From Pseudomonas farsensis (GTDB taxonomy: Bacteria > Pseudomonadota > Gammaproteobacteria > Pseudomonadales > Pseudomonadaceae): DNA of 64,000 nt. The notes under the pieces are model-generated. The model searched no databases, had not been told where the DNA came from, and was given only the letters and a program-made list of their open reading frames with translations. The stretch lies in NCBI RefSeq assembly GCF_014268805.2, contig NZ_JABWRF020000002.1, positions 496,001 to 560,000 on the forward strand, read 5' to 3'. Shown here in pieces: positions 1 through 9,064 of this stretch. Position numbers and translations under genes: made by a program. Position 1 is the first letter of the stretch. Every line of letters starts with the position of its first letter.

Positions 1-104
1 GCCGCTACTTCGAGCAGCCCTACCCGGCCCGCGCCGCCATTGGCGTCGCCGCCCTGCCGAAGGGCGCGCAGGTCGAAATGGACGCAATTCTGGTCCTCGA
101 GTAA
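1..104 (+). CDS. RidA family protein, C-terminal fragment cut by the window edge
   Basis: The reading frame is open from base 3 and stops at 102-104. The visible 33 residues end in a segment with [21 protein letters not shown], typical of the C-terminal strand of RidA/YjgF/UK114 proteins: RAAIGV followed by LP.GA.VE.. RidA enzymes hydrolyse reactive enamine/imine intermediates released by PLP enzymes in the cytoplasm. The start codon and about three quarters of the protein lie outside the window, so the exact subfamily cannot be judged. Confidence 0.8.
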   Translation, partial: RYFEQPYPARAAIGVAALPKGAQVEMDAILVLE

Positions 105-164
105 TGCCCTAGGTGGCGGGCGCGGCGCCCGTCACCACCCCCTTCTGCCCCAAGGTTACTCCCC

Positions 165-890
165 ATGCGCCATGCATTGCCCCTTGCCCTGGCAGCCCTG
201 CTTCTGGGCGGCTGCGCCAGCCACAAACCTGAAGATTTCAACGGCACCTGGATCAACCAGGACGCCATCGACGCTGCCGTCAAAGGCACCAGCCTGCGCC
301 AGGCGCTGGCCGATCACGGCCCGGTGTTCGAGTGGAAGGTCGACGTCAAAAACCAGAAAGCCAGCTTCAGCAACGGCTTTGAAGCCGCCGATGGGCGCCT
401 GGCTGCCAACCAGAAAGATTGGCAGGTGGAGTTCGAGGGCGGTCAGAACGAGCAGTTGACCCTCGCAGGGGACGAACTCGAAGCCAAGGACCCTTCCGGC
501 CACACGCAAACCTTCGTTCGCGCGCAAGCCAGCAACAGCGCGCCGCTGGGCAGCAGCTTCGAGCGCGAGCTGTACAAGGCGTACCTGGGCGGTGACTGGA
601 AGATCCTTGAAGGCCGCGGCCAAGGTGCTGTCGTGCGCTTCAGCGACAACGGCAGCGTCACCGGCCTGCCCGGCCCGGATCGCTTTGCCCTGTGCATGGC
701 CGGCGATTGCGCGACCATGGGTGCTGGCAACGACAGCCTGTGGCTTGAGCGCAACCAGCTTGGCGCGCCATGGATTTTCAAGCGCGAAGGCAATCGGTTG
801 GAAATCTTCCAGGCGGTGAACCGCGCCCAGCCGGATGAGATGCCGCAGTTGGCGGCGGGTGCGCGTCAGTGGGTGCTGGAGAAGAACTGA
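165..890 (+). CDS. Predicted outer-membrane lipoprotein of unknown function
   Basis: The 241-residue product starts with a short charged end, a hydrophobic stretch and a lipobox LLGGC at residues 14-18, so it should be lipidated on Cys18. The residue after the cysteine is Ala, which does not signal inner-membrane retention, so outer-membrane sorting is likely. The mature part is soluble, without membrane segments. It has an N-terminal section (about 20-110) and a C-terminal section containing a CMAGDC cysteine pair (about 178-183) that could form a disulfide. I recognise no named domain. It lies 60 bp after the RidA gene in the same direction and could be co-transcribed. It is followed by a REP-type repeat. 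Confidence 0.75.
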   Translation: MRHALPLALAALLLGGCASHKPEDFNGTWINQDAIDAAVKGTSLRQALADHGPVFEWKVDVKNQKASFSNGFEAADGRLAANQKDWQVEFEGGQNEQLTLAGDELEAKDPSGHTQTFVRAQASNSAPLGSSFERELYKAYLGGDWKILEGRGQGAVVRFSDNGSVTGLPGPDRFALCMAGDCATMGAGNDSLWLERNQLGAPWIFKREGNRLEIFQAVNRAQPDEMPQLAAGARQWVLEKN

Positions 891-898
891 AGGCGCCA

Positions 899-941
899 GG
901 GCCGCTTTGCGGCCCATCGCGGCACAAGGCCGCTCCTACAG
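899..941. repeat. REP-type palindromic repeat (GGCCGCTCCTACAG family)
   Basis: GC-rich palindromic unit ending in AAGGCCGCTCCTACAG. The same sequence occurs in inverted pairs at 42084-42198, 54932-55045 and 62827-62938. It lies between converging genes. Confidence 0.75.
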
Positions 942-1008
942 GGATCACATACAGCCCTTGCGTGACCACTGGGCTCACACAGATTCACCGGCGCAGCCGG
1001 TGCCTGCC

Positions 1009-1866
1009 TCAGTTGATACCCTGCAGAATCTCCGCATACCCCTCTTTATAGGTCGGATACTGCGGCGCCCAGCCCAGCGCCCGCGCACGCTGGTTGCTAC
1101 AGCGCTTGCTGCCGGTACGGCGCACGCGCTGCTCATCTGACCATTCGGTAACACCCAGGTACTCGCGCAGCCAGGCCACCACCTCGGCCAACGGCGCCGG
1201 TGCATCATCCACGCCGATATAACAGTCTTCAAGCGCCACACCCCGAGCATCGGCTTGCAGCAGGAATGCCAACAAGCCCGCAGCGTCATCCGCGTGGATA
1301 CGGTTGCCATACAGCGGCGGCTCATCGGCAACGCGATACCCTTGGCGCACCTGGGTCAACAGCCATTCACGGCCCGGGCCGTAGATGCCGGTCAGGCGCA
1401 CAATACTGGCGGGGATGCTGCTGGCCAGCGCCAGGCGTTCGGCCTCAAGCATCAGCTTGCCCGAATAACCCTCAGGCTCGGTGGCAGACGTTTCGTAGAC
1501 CCACTCGCCACCCTTCTGCGCGAACACGCTGCTACTGGACACGAACAGCAGCCGGCGCGGCGCCTGGCCGCTGCGCTGCAACCAGCCGAGCACGTTGCGC
1601 AACCCCTCGACATAAGCCGCCTTGTAGCCGGCCTCGTCATGCTGGCTGGCGGCTACGCAATACACCAGGTAGTCAGGTGCCTGCTCTGGCCAGTCATCCG
1701 GCATGCGCCGGTCGGACAGGTCGGCGGCAATCGGCCGCACACCGTCGGGCAGCAGCTTGACCGAACGCCGCAGGCCGCTGACATGCCAATCCAAGGCCAG
1801 CAGTTGACGCGCCAAACGCCCGCCAACATCCCCGCAACCGACGATCAAAGCAGAAGCAGCTGACAT
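1009..1866 (-). CDS. NAD(P)-dependent SDR-family epimerase/oxidoreductase (YeeZ-like)
   Basis: The N-terminal ALIVGCGDVGGRLAR carries the GxGxxG nucleotide-binding loop of an extended short-chain dehydrogenase, and YSGK near residue 150 fits the catalytic Tyr/Lys pair. About 285 residues is normal for the atypical SDR group that includes YeeZ. Start is placed at the second Met (MSAASAL) because the P-loop then begins within ten residues. A Met two codons upstream (1872) is also possible. No signal peptide or membrane segment is visible, so it should be cytoplasmic. It converges with the lipoprotein gene and stands divergent from exbB. The substrate cannot be inferred. Confidence 0.75.
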   Translation of the reverse strand: MSAASALIVGCGDVGGRLARQLLALDWHVSGLRRSVKLLPDGVRPIAADLSDRRMPDDWPEQAPDYLVYCVAASQHDEAGYKAAYVEGLRNVLGWLQRSGQAPRRLLFVSSSSVFAQKGGEWVYETSATEPEGYSGKLMLEAERLALASSIPASIVRLTGIYGPGREWLLTQVRQGYRVADEPPLYGNRIHADDAAGLLAFLLQADARGVALEDCYIGVDDAPAPLAEVVAWLREYLGVTEWSDEQRVRRTGSKRCSNQRARALGWAPQYPTYKEGYAEILQGIN

Positions 1867-1958
1867 GCACATTCTCCCTTTCTTAAAGGCGCAGGCTATC
1901 GGTCTTACCGATCAATGGCTACGACAGGGCCAAAAAAAGAAACATTATTACTTTTGCT

Positions 1959-1977
1959 AACAAGAATTAGTTGCAAT
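1959..1977. promoter_or_regulatory. Candidate Fur box upstream of exbB-exbD-tonB
   Basis: The 19-bp sequence AACAAGAATTAGTTGCAAT matches 13 positions of a common Fur box form (AATGAGAATTATTATCATT) by eye. It lies about 80 bp before the exbB start in an AT-rich stretch, as expected for an iron-regulated TonB system. It has not been scored against a matrix. Confidence 0.45.
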
Positions 1978-2056
1978 AATGGCGCCCGTGTCTGTTCTCG
2001 GCCTGCTTCGAGGCCTGGAGAACTTAACCCATTTTTCTTCATCAGGTCCGGCCAGC

Positions 2057-3037
2057 ATGACTCGCATTCAACCTTCCGCTTCGCCAACCCCATCGCGCGC
2101 CTGGCGCGCCATCGCCGCGCTGATGTTCAGCCTGGTACTGGCCCCGGCAGCCATGGCTGAAGAACCCGCTACCACCCCGGCCACCACGCCAGCCACCGCT
2201 GCCGCGCCGGCCGCACCTGCTGCCGAAGGCCAGGCCGCGCAAGCCGCCGCGCCCGCCGATGCCGCAGCGCCCGCCGAAGGCCAGGCACCTGCCGACGACA
2301 ACGTCCAGGCACTGGTTGAAGACACCTCGCTGGGCATGGCCCACGACCTGTCGCCGTGGGGCATGTACAAAAATGCCGATATCGTCGTGAAAGCCGTGAT
2401 GATCGGCCTGGCCATCGCCTCGATCATCACCTGGACCATCTGGATCGCCAAAGGCTTCGAGCTGATGGGTGCCAAGCGCCGTCTGCGCGGTGAAATCGCT
2501 GCCCTGAAGAAGTCCATCAGCCTCAAGGAAGCCAGCGAAGTCTCCAACAAGGAAGGCACCCTGGCACACACGCTGGTACACGACGCGCTCGAAGAAATGC
2601 GCCTGTCGGCCAACGCCCGCGAGAAAGAAGGCATCAAGGAACGTGTCAGCTTCCGCCTGGAGCGCCTGGTTGCCGCCAGCGGCCGTAACATGAGCAGCGG
2701 CACCGGCGTGCTCGCCACCATCGGTTCCACCGCGCCGTTCGTCGGTCTGTTCGGTACCGTATGGGGCATCATGAACAGCTTCATCGGCATCGCCAAGACC
2801 CAGACCACCAACCTGGCCGTGGTCGCCCCCGGTATCGCCGAAGCCCTGCTGGCAACCGCGCTGGGCCTGGTTGCGGCAATCCCGGCAGTGGTCATCTACA
2901 ACGTCTTCGCCCGCTCCATCGCCGGCTACAAGGCCCAGGTATCGGACGCCTCCGCCCAGGTACTGCTGCTGGTCAGCCGTGACCTGGACCACCAAGGTGG
3001 CGAACGCGTCGCCCCGCACATGGTGAAAGTGGGGTAA
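2057..3037 (+). CDS. exbB: TonB-system proton channel subunit ExbB
   Basis: ExbB is the MotA/TolQ/ExbB-type inner-membrane subunit that uses the proton gradient to energise TonB for outer-membrane iron-siderophore uptake. The 326-residue product starts with a signal-like segment (IAALMFSLVLAPAAMA), then an Ala/Pro/Glu-rich periplasmic extension (about 30-90). Three membrane helices follow near 115-135, 225-250 and 270-295, with the family motif GLFGTVWGIMNSF. The extended N-terminus is characteristic of Pseudomonas-type ExbB. Start is placed at MTRIQPS: an upstream Met at 1979 would put the signal segment too far inside. The stop is followed by 3 bp and then exbD. Confidence 0.95.
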   Translation: MTRIQPSASPTPSRAWRAIAALMFSLVLAPAAMAEEPATTPATTPATAAAPAAPAAEGQAAQAAAPADAAAPAEGQAPADDNVQALVEDTSLGMAHDLSPWGMYKNADIVVKAVMIGLAIASIITWTIWIAKGFELMGAKRRLRGEIAALKKSISLKEASEVSNKEGTLAHTLVHDALEEMRLSANAREKEGIKERVSFRLERLVAASGRNMSSGTGVLATIGSTAPFVGLFGTVWGIMNSFIGIAKTQTTNLAVVAPGIAEALLATALGLVAAIPAVVIYNVFARSIAGYKAQVSDASAQVLLLVSRDLDHQGGERVAPHMVKVG

Positions 3038-3040
3038 GCC

Positions 3041-3469
3041 ATGGGCCTGCATCTTAACGAAGGTGGCGACGACCTCGCCGAAAACCACGAAATCAACGTT
3101 ACGCCGTTCATCGACGTAATGCTGGTGCTGCTGATCATCTTCATGGTCGCCGCTCCCTTGGCCACGGTCGACATCAAGGTCGACCTGCCCGCCTCCACTG
3201 CCAAGCCTGCGCCAAGGCCGGAAAAACCGGTGTTCGTCAGCGTCAAGGCCGACAAGAAGCTGTACGTCGGCGATGACCAGGTGGCGCAGCCTGAACAGCT
3301 GGGCGCCTTGCTCGATGCCAAGACCAAGGGCGACAAGGAAACCACCATTTTCTTCCAGGCTGACAAAGGCGTCGATTACGGCGACCTGATGGAAGTCATG
3401 AACACCATGCGCGCCGCCGGTTACCTCAAGGTCGGCCTGGTCGGCCTCGAGACGGCAGCCAAGAAATGA
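3041..3469 (+). CDS. exbD: TonB-system subunit ExbD
   Basis: This 142-residue bitopic inner-membrane protein partners ExbB and TonB. Its N-terminal cytoplasmic part ends in NVTPFIDVMLVLLIIFMV. The Asp in PFIDVML is the conserved proton-carrying residue of the single membrane helix. The remainder is the periplasmic domain. It begins 3 bp after exbB and its stop overlaps the tonB start by 4 bp (ATGA), so the three genes form one translationally coupled operon. Confidence 0.96.
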   Translation: MGLHLNEGGDDLAENHEINVTPFIDVMLVLLIIFMVAAPLATVDIKVDLPASTAKPAPRPEKPVFVSVKADKKLYVGDDQVAQPEQLGALLDAKTKGDKETTIFFQADKGVDYGDLMEVMNTMRAAGYLKVGLVGLETAAKK

Positions 3470-4200
3470 CGAAAACGCGCTCGAACATGGCGCGCTATGG
3501 CACCAGCCTGGCCATCGTGCTGGGCGTGCATGTGGTCGCCGTGGTGCTGACGCTCAACTGGTCGGTGCCGCAGGCCATCGAACTGCCGCCGGCAGCGATG
3601 ATGGTCGAGATGGCGCCATTGCCGGAGCCGGCACCGCCACCACCGCCCAAAGTTGCGCCAAAACCGCCAACCCCGGTCGAGGAGCCGCCACTGCCCAAGC
3701 TTGTGGAAGCGCCGAAGCCGAAAATCGCCATGCCCAAGCCGCCAAAGCCCAAGCCCAAACCGCAGCCGCCCAAGCCTGAGAAAAAGCCTGAGCCGCCCAA
3801 GGATGAGCCGCCGGCCGAGGAACAAGTGGCCGATACTCCGCCAAGCACCGCGCCGCCGAAAAAATCGGCAGCACCGGCACCGAGCATCGCCTCCAACAGC
3901 AATGCCCTGCCGAGCTGGCAGAGCGATTTGCTGCGCCACCTGGCCAAGTACAAGAAGTACCCGGAGGACGCGCGTCGTCGCGGGCTGCAGGGCATCAACC
4001 GCCTGCGCTTCGTGGTCGATGCCGACGGCAAGGTGTTGTCGTTCTCGCTCGCCGGAGGCTCTGGCAGCGCTGCGCTGGACCGCGCCACGCTGGAGATGAT
4101 CCGCCGTGCAGGCACAGTGCCCAAGCCCCCGGCAGAGCTGTTGAACAACGGCACCATCGAAGTGGTTGCGCCGTTCGTGTACTCGCTGGACCGACGCTGA
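3466..4200 (+). CDS. tonB: Energy transducer TonB
   Basis: The 244-residue TonB carries a single N-terminal membrane anchor (about 12-32, SLAIVLGVHVVAVVLTL). A long Pro/Lys/Glu-rich rigid spacer (about 48-140) with repeated PKP and PEP units crosses the periplasm. The C-terminal TonB domain (about 150-244) contains YPEDARRRGLQG, the family's Y P..A...G..G motif. It contacts TonB boxes of outer-membrane receptors. It is the last gene of exbB-exbD-tonB, overlapping exbD by 4 bp. Confidence 0.96.
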   Translation: MTKTRSNMARYGTSLAIVLGVHVVAVVLTLNWSVPQAIELPPAAMMVEMAPLPEPAPPPPPKVAPKPPTPVEEPPLPKLVEAPKPKIAMPKPPKPKPKPQPPKPEKKPEPPKDEPPAEEQVADTPPSTAPPKKSAAPAPSIASNSNALPSWQSDLLRHLAKYKKYPEDARRRGLQGINRLRFVVDADGKVLSFSLAGGSGSAALDRATLEMIRRAGTVPKPPAELLNNGTIEVVAPFVYSLDRR

Positions 4201-4223
4201 CGTTTTGTTTCTGTCACAAAACG
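4201..4223 (+). terminator. Possible weak terminator hairpin after tonB
   Basis: CGTTTTGT (4201-4208) pairs perfectly with ACAAAACG (4216-4223) around a 7-base loop directly after the tonB stop. The stem is AT-rich and no T-run follows, so it may be a processing or stability element rather than a true intrinsic terminator. Confidence 0.35.
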
Positions 4224-4293
4224 GCAAGTCTGATAACGTGCGTCTATCAATTGCAGCCGCTATGCTGGGGCCGCAACTTCATGGACGCACGTT

Positions 4294-5220
4294 ATGACCC
4301 TCACCGAACTCCGCTACATCGTCACCCTTGCCCAGGAGCAGCACTTTGGCCACGCCGCCGAGCGTTGCCATGTCAGCCAGCCCACCCTGTCGGTTGGCGT
4401 GAAAAAGCTCGAGGACGAACTGGGCGTGCTGATTTTCGAGCGCAGCAAGAGCGCGGTACGCCTCACGCCAGTTGGCGAGGGTATCGTGGCCCAGGCGCAA
4501 AAAGTGCTCGAACAGGCCCAGGGCATTCGCGAACTGGCCCAGGCCGGCAAGAACCAGCTCACGGCCCCGCTCAAGGTCGGCGCCATCTATACCGTCGGCC
4601 CGTACCTGTTCCCGCACCTCATCCCGCAACTGCACCGCGTAGCGCCGCAGATGCCGCTGTACATCGAAGAAAACTTCACCCATGTGCTGCGCGAAAAACT
4701 GCGCAACGGTGAGCTCGATGCGGTGATCATCGCCCTGCCCTTCAACGAAGCCGACGTGCTGACGTTGCCGCTGTACGATGAGCCGTTCTGCGCGCTGATG
4801 CCCGCCGACCACCCATGGACCGCCAAAAAAACCATCGACCCCGCGCTGCTCAATGACAAGAGCCTGCTGCTGCTCGGCGAAGGCCACTGCTTCCGTGACC
4901 AGGTGCTCGAAGCCTGCCCGACGCTGACCAAGGGCGGCGAAGGGGCCAAGCACACCACGGTCGAGTCCAGCTCGCTGGAAACCATCCGCCATATGGTCGC
5001 CTCGGGCCTGGGCGTGTCGATCCTGCCGTTGTCGGCAGTCCACAGCCATCACTACGCACCGGGCATCATCGAAGTCCGCCCGCTGACGGCGCCCGCGCCG
5101 TTCCGTACCGTCGCCATCGCCTGGCGTGCAAGCTTCCCGCGGCCAAAGGCCATCGAGATCCTCGCTGACTCGATCCGCCTCTGCTCGGTAGCCAAGCCGC
5201 CCGTGGAAGAACCGGCCTGA
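4294..5220 (+). CDS. oxyR: LysR-type hydrogen peroxide sensor OxyR
   Basis: OxyR activates catalase, alkyl hydroperoxide reductase and related genes on oxidation. The 308-residue protein has an N-terminal LysR helix-turn-helix (about 1-60, LRYIVTLAQEQHFGHAAERCHVSQ) and a C-terminal sensing domain. The diagnostic pair of redox cysteines is present in GHCFRDQVLEAC, spaced as in the Cys199/Cys208 pair of E. coli OxyR. recG follows after 3 bp in the same direction, the oxyR-recG arrangement known in pseudomonads, tying a DNA-repair helicase to the peroxide regulator. Confidence 0.97.
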   Translation: MTLTELRYIVTLAQEQHFGHAAERCHVSQPTLSVGVKKLEDELGVLIFERSKSAVRLTPVGEGIVAQAQKVLEQAQGIRELAQAGKNQLTAPLKVGAIYTVGPYLFPHLIPQLHRVAPQMPLYIEENFTHVLREKLRNGELDAVIIALPFNEADVLTLPLYDEPFCALMPADHPWTAKKTIDPALLNDKSLLLLGEGHCFRDQVLEACPTLTKGGEGAKHTTVESSSLETIRHMVASGLGVSILPLSAVHSHHYAPGIIEVRPLTAPAPFRTVAIAWRASFPRPKAIEILADSIRLCSVAKPPVEEPA

Positions 5221-5223
5221 ATC

Positions 5224-7302
5224 ATGACCGAGCTGTCGAAGGTTTCGGTCACGGCGCTCAAGGGCGTTGGTGATGCCATGGCGGAAAAGCTCGCCAAGGT
5301 CGGCCTGGAGAACCTGCAGGATGTGCTGTTCCACCTGCCCCTGCGCTACCAGGACCGCACTCGCGTGGTGCCCATCGGCCAGTTGCGCCCTGGGCAGGAC
5401 GCGGTCATCGAAGGCGTGGTCAGCGGCGCTGACGTAACCATGGGCAAGCGCCGCAGCCTGGTGGTGCGCCTGGGCGACGGCACCGGCGTGCTGAGCCTGC
5501 GCTTCTACCACTTCAGCAATGCGCAAAAAGAAGGCCTCAAGCGCGGCACGCACCTGCGCTGCTATGGCGAGGCGCGCCCCGGCGCCTCTGGGCTGGAGAT
5601 CTACCACCCGGAATACCGCGCGCTCAATGGCGACGAGCCGGCGCCGCCGGTCGAGCAAACGCTGACGCCGATCTACCCGAGCACCGAAGGCCTCACCCAG
5701 CAGCGCCTGCGCCAGTTGTGCCAGCAGAGCCTGGGCATGCTCGGCCCGCGCAGCCTGCCGGACTGGCTACCAGACGAGCTGGCCCGCGATTACCAGTTGG
5801 CACCGCTGGACGATGCCATCCGCTACCTGCACAACCCGCCCGCCGATGCCGACGTCGACGAACTTGCCGAAGGCCATCACTGGGCCCAGCACCGCCTGGC
5901 ATTCGAAGAACTGCTCACCCACCAGCTGTCGCAGCAACGCCTGCGCGAGAGCCAGCGTGCCCTGCGCGCGCCGGTGCTGCCCAAGGCCACCCGCTTGCCG
6001 GCGCAATACCTGGCCAACCTGGGGTTCCAGCCGACCGGCGCGCAACAGCGGGTCGGCAACGAAATTGCCTACGACCTGAGCCAGCCCGAGCCGATGATGC
6101 GCCTGGTGCAGGGCGATGTTGGCGCCGGCAAGACCGTGGTCGCCGCGCTGGCTGCCTTGCAGGCGCTGGAGGCCGGTTACCAGGTGGCGTTGATGGCGCC
6201 CACCGAGATTCTCGCCGAGCAACACTACATCACCTTCAAGCGCTGGCTGGAGCCGCTGGGCATCGAAGTCGCCTGGTTGGCCGGCAAACTCAAGGGCAAG
6301 GCGCGGGCCAGCGCCCTGGAGCAAATCGCCGGGGGCGCCCCGATGGTGGTCGGCACCCATGCGTTGTTCCAGGACGAAGTGCAGTTCAAGCACCTGGCCC
6401 TGGCGATCATCGACGAACAACACCGCTTCGGCGTGCAGCAGCGCCTGGCGCTGCGTAAAAAAGGCGTGATGGGCCAGCTGTGCCCGCACCAGTTGATCAT
6501 GACCGCCACCCCGATCCCGCGCACGCTAGCCATGAGTGCCTACGCCGACCTCGACACCTCGGTGCTCGACGAACTGCCGCCAGGCCGGACCCCGGTCAAT
6601 ACCGTGCTGGTGGCTGACAGCCGGCGCTTCGAAGTGGTCGAGCGGGTGCGCGCCGCCTGTGCCGAAGGGCGCCAGGCCTATTGGGTGTGCACACTCATCG
6701 AGGAGTCCGAGGAGCTCACCTGCCAGGCGGCCGAAAGCACCTTCGAAGACCTCGGCAGTGCCTTGGGCGAACTGCGCGTGGGGTTGATCCACGGGCGCAT
6801 GAAGCCTGCCGAAAAAGCCGCGGTGATGGCCGAATTCAAGGCCGGCAACCTGCAACTGCTGGTGGCCACCACCGTCATCGAAGTGGGCGTCGATGTCCCC
6901 AACGCCAGCCTGATGATCATCGAGAACCCCGAACGCCTGGGCCTGGCACAGTTGCACCAGTTGCGGGGCCGGGTGGGCCGGGGCAGTGCGGCGAGCCATT
7001 GCGTGCTGCTGTATCACCCGCCGCTGTCGCAGATTGGCCGCGAACGGCTGGGCATCATGCGCGAAACCAACGACGGTTTCGTCATCGCCGAAAAGGACCT
7101 CGAACTGCGCGGCCCCGGTGAGATGCTCGGGACCCGGCAAACCGGTTTGCTACAGTTCAAGGTCGCGGACCTGATGCGCGATGCCGACTTGCTGCCGGCA
7201 GTGCGTGATGCCGCCCAGGCTCTGTTGGCTCGCTGGCCGGGCCACGTCAGCCCGCTGCTCGACCGGTGGCTGCGCCATGGCCAGCAATATGGCCAGGTGT
7301 GA
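5224..7302 (+). CDS. recG: ATP-dependent DNA helicase RecG
   Basis: RecG remodels stalled replication forks and branch-migrates Holliday junctions. The 692-residue product has full family length. An N-terminal helical and wedge (OB-fold) domain occupies about 1-250. Walker A GDVGAGKT is near residue 300, followed by the DEQH box in IIDEQHRFG. Motif III MTATPIPRT and the C-terminal helicase half ending in the QLRGRVGRG motif follow. It starts 3 bp after the oxyR stop, so it is probably translated from the same message. Confidence 0.97.
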   Translation: MTELSKVSVTALKGVGDAMAEKLAKVGLENLQDVLFHLPLRYQDRTRVVPIGQLRPGQDAVIEGVVSGADVTMGKRRSLVVRLGDGTGVLSLRFYHFSNAQKEGLKRGTHLRCYGEARPGASGLEIYHPEYRALNGDEPAPPVEQTLTPIYPSTEGLTQQRLRQLCQQSLGMLGPRSLPDWLPDELARDYQLAPLDDAIRYLHNPPADADVDELAEGHHWAQHRLAFEELLTHQLSQQRLRESQRALRAPVLPKATRLPAQYLANLGFQPTGAQQRVGNEIAYDLSQPEPMMRLVQGDVGAGKTVVAALAALQALEAGYQVALMAPTEILAEQHYITFKRWLEPLGIEVAWLAGKLKGKARASALEQIAGGAPMVVGTHALFQDEVQFKHLALAIIDEQHRFGVQQRLALRKKGVMGQLCPHQLIMTATPIPRTLAMSAYADLDTSVLDELPPGRTPVNTVLVADSRRFEVVERVRAACAEGRQAYWVCTLIEESEELTCQAAESTFEDLGSALGELRVGLIHGRMKPAEKAAVMAEFKAGNLQLLVATTVIEVGVDVPNASLMIIENPERLGLAQLHQLRGRVGRGSAASHCVLLYHPPLSQIGRERLGIMRETNDGFVIAEKDLELRGPGEMLGTRQTGLLQFKVADLMRDADLLPAVRDAAQALLARWPGHVSPLLDRWLRHGQQYGQV

Positions 7303-7380
7303 CGCCGGTCTCGTTATCGATCCAGCTTGCCAGACAGGCTGGTTATACTTCGCGTTTACAAGAATGAATGGATACAGACC

Positions 7381-8784
7381 ATGACTGAAGTTGCCCTCGA
7401 CACCGCAACCCCACACGCACCGTCTGTCATCCGGCTGTTGCTCGAAAAACTGGGCGTTGCCTTTGTCGAGGTGCCGGAATATGCCGACCTGCCCGCTGCG
7501 TCGCGGGTCCAGGCCATCCTCCTCGATGACGAAGTGGGCGCGCTGATGGTGCTGTTCCCGCAGAGCAAACTGCTGGACCTGGACCGCCTCCACGAGCTGA
7601 CCGGTCGCAAACTCACGGCAGTACCGCTGCCGCGCTTGAAGAGCATGCTCGACAAGCACCAACTCAAGACCTTGCCGGCGATTCCGGCATTGACCAGCTC
7701 CCCGTGCCAGTACGAAGCCAAGCTGTTGGACAACGATTATGTGTTGATCCAGTCGGGTGAAAGCGGCCTGCTGCTGAAAATCGGCCGTGACGACTTCAAG
7801 CGCATGCTCAGCAAAGCCAGCGCCGGCACGTTCGGCTTGGCGGTGCGCGATATCCGCCCCAACCTGGATCGCCCAGCCGATGACTCCAAGGAGATCATCA
7901 CCGCGGTCGGTGCCTTCACTGCCCGGCGCATCCAGAAGCGCCTCGAAGAAACCATCGAGATCCCGCCGCTGGCCGATACCGCGCAAAAAATCATCAAGCT
8001 GCGGGTCGACCCCAACGCCAGCATCGACGACATCACCGGCGTGGTCGAAACCGACCCGGCCCTGGCGGCGCAGGTGGTCAGTTGGGCCGCATCGCCGTAC
8101 TACGCCTCGCCCGGCAAGATTCGCTCGGTGGAAGACGCCATCGTGCGCGTGCTGGGCTTCGACCTGGTGATCAACCTGGCGCTGGGCCTGGCGCTGGGCA
8201 AGACCCTGAGCCTGCCCAAGGACAACCCACAACAGGCCACGCCGTACTGGCAACAATCCATCTACACCGCCGCGGTCATCGAGGGCCTGACCCGCGCCAT
8301 GCCGCGCGCAGAGCGCCCCGAGGCTGGCCTGACCTACCTCGCCGGGCTGCTGCACAACTTCGGCTACCTGCTGCTGGCCCATGTGTTCCCGCCGCACTTC
8401 TCGCTGATCTGCCGGCACCTGGAGGTCAACCCGCACCTGTGCCACAGCTATGTCGAAACGCACCTGCTGGGCATCAGCCGCGAGCAGATCGGCGCCTGGC
8501 TGATGAAGCTGTGGGACATGCCTGACGAGTTGTCCACCGCGCTGCGCTTCCAGCACGACCCGGCTTATGAAGGCGAATACTCGGCGTACCCCAACCTGGT
8601 CTGCCTGGCGGTGCGCCTGCTGCGCTCGCGCGGCATTGGTTCAGGGCCGGTGGAAGAGATTCCGGATGCCCTGCTCGAGCGCCTGGGGTTGACCCGTGGC
8701 AAGGCTGAAGAAGTGGTCAACAAGGTGCTGGAGGCCGAAGCGCTGTTGCGTGAGCTGGCCTCGCAGTTCCAGGCGCCGCACTGA
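7381..8784 (+). CDS. YbaK/ProRS-editing-like domain fused to HDOD domain
   Basis: The 467-residue protein joins two modules. The first 150 residues resemble the YbaK/prolyl-tRNA-synthetase editing (aminoacyl-tRNA deacylase-like) fold. Residues about 190-400 form an HDOD domain (IPPLADTAQKIIKLRVDPNAS, then LLHNFGYLLLAHVFPPHF), a metal-free HD-related fold used in signalling. No catalytic output domain is present. HDOD proteins in pseudomonads often act in motility, stress or c-di-GMP signalling. Start at MTEVALDT is preferred to a Met 54 bp upstream because it begins the conserved part. It stands alone, 78 bp after recG, and is followed by a repeat cluster. Confidence 0.8.
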   Translation: MTEVALDTATPHAPSVIRLLLEKLGVAFVEVPEYADLPAASRVQAILLDDEVGALMVLFPQSKLLDLDRLHELTGRKLTAVPLPRLKSMLDKHQLKTLPAIPALTSSPCQYEAKLLDNDYVLIQSGESGLLLKIGRDDFKRMLSKASAGTFGLAVRDIRPNLDRPADDSKEIITAVGAFTARRIQKRLEETIEIPPLADTAQKIIKLRVDPNASIDDITGVVETDPALAAQVVSWAASPYYASPGKIRSVEDAIVRVLGFDLVINLALGLALGKTLSLPKDNPQQATPYWQQSIYTAAVIEGLTRAMPRAERPEAGLTYLAGLLHNFGYLLLAHVFPPHFSLICRHLEVNPHLCHSYVETHLLGISREQIGAWLMKLWDMPDELSTALRFQHDPAYEGEYSAYPNLVCLAVRLLRSRGIGSGPVEEIPDALLERLGLTRGKAEEVVNKVLEAEALLRELASQFQAPH

Positions 8785-8812
8785 CGGCGTTTTTTGCATG
8801 AGGCTGATAGTT

Positions 8813-8856
8813 GGGGCCGCTGCGCGCCCCATCGCGGCGCAAGGCCGCTCCTACAG
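8813..8856. repeat. REP-type palindromic repeat
   Basis: Contains GCAAGGCCGCTCCTACAG, the same family as 899-941. It opens a repeat-filled gap of 309 bp (8785-9093) that has no gene. Confidence 0.75.
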
Positions 8857-8931
8857 AAAGCATGAACGCTGCCTTTGTGGGAGATCACCCAGCCCTTCCG
8901 GGCTGCGCTGTCGCGCAGAGAACTGGGCACC

Positions 8932-9002
8932 GTGGGAGCGGGCTTGCCCCGCGATGCGATGTTGGCAGTGCTATCGCTATCGCGGGGCAAGCCCGCTCCC
9001 AC
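8932..9002. repeat. Inverted pair of REP-type repeats
   Basis: GTGGGAGCGGGCTTGCCCCGCGAT begins at 8932 and its near-perfect reverse complement ends at 9002, with about 24 bp between them. This is a BIME-like arrangement in the gap between two converging genes. Confidence 0.85.
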
Positions 9003-9041
9003 GTTATCCATGTAAATCAGATAGTTAGCGTTTGTTCTATG

Positions 9042-9064
9042 AGAGCGGGCTTGCCCCGCGATAG
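9042..9064. repeat. Single REP-type repeat
   Basis: A third copy (GAGCGGGCTTGCCCCGCGATAG) in the same gap, 40 bp after the inverted pair. Confidence 0.75.

Noticed and set aside
4279..5658. Long minus-strand open frame opposite oxyR-recG
   Set aside because: Low-complexity shadow composition, and both oxyR and recG on the other strand are certain.
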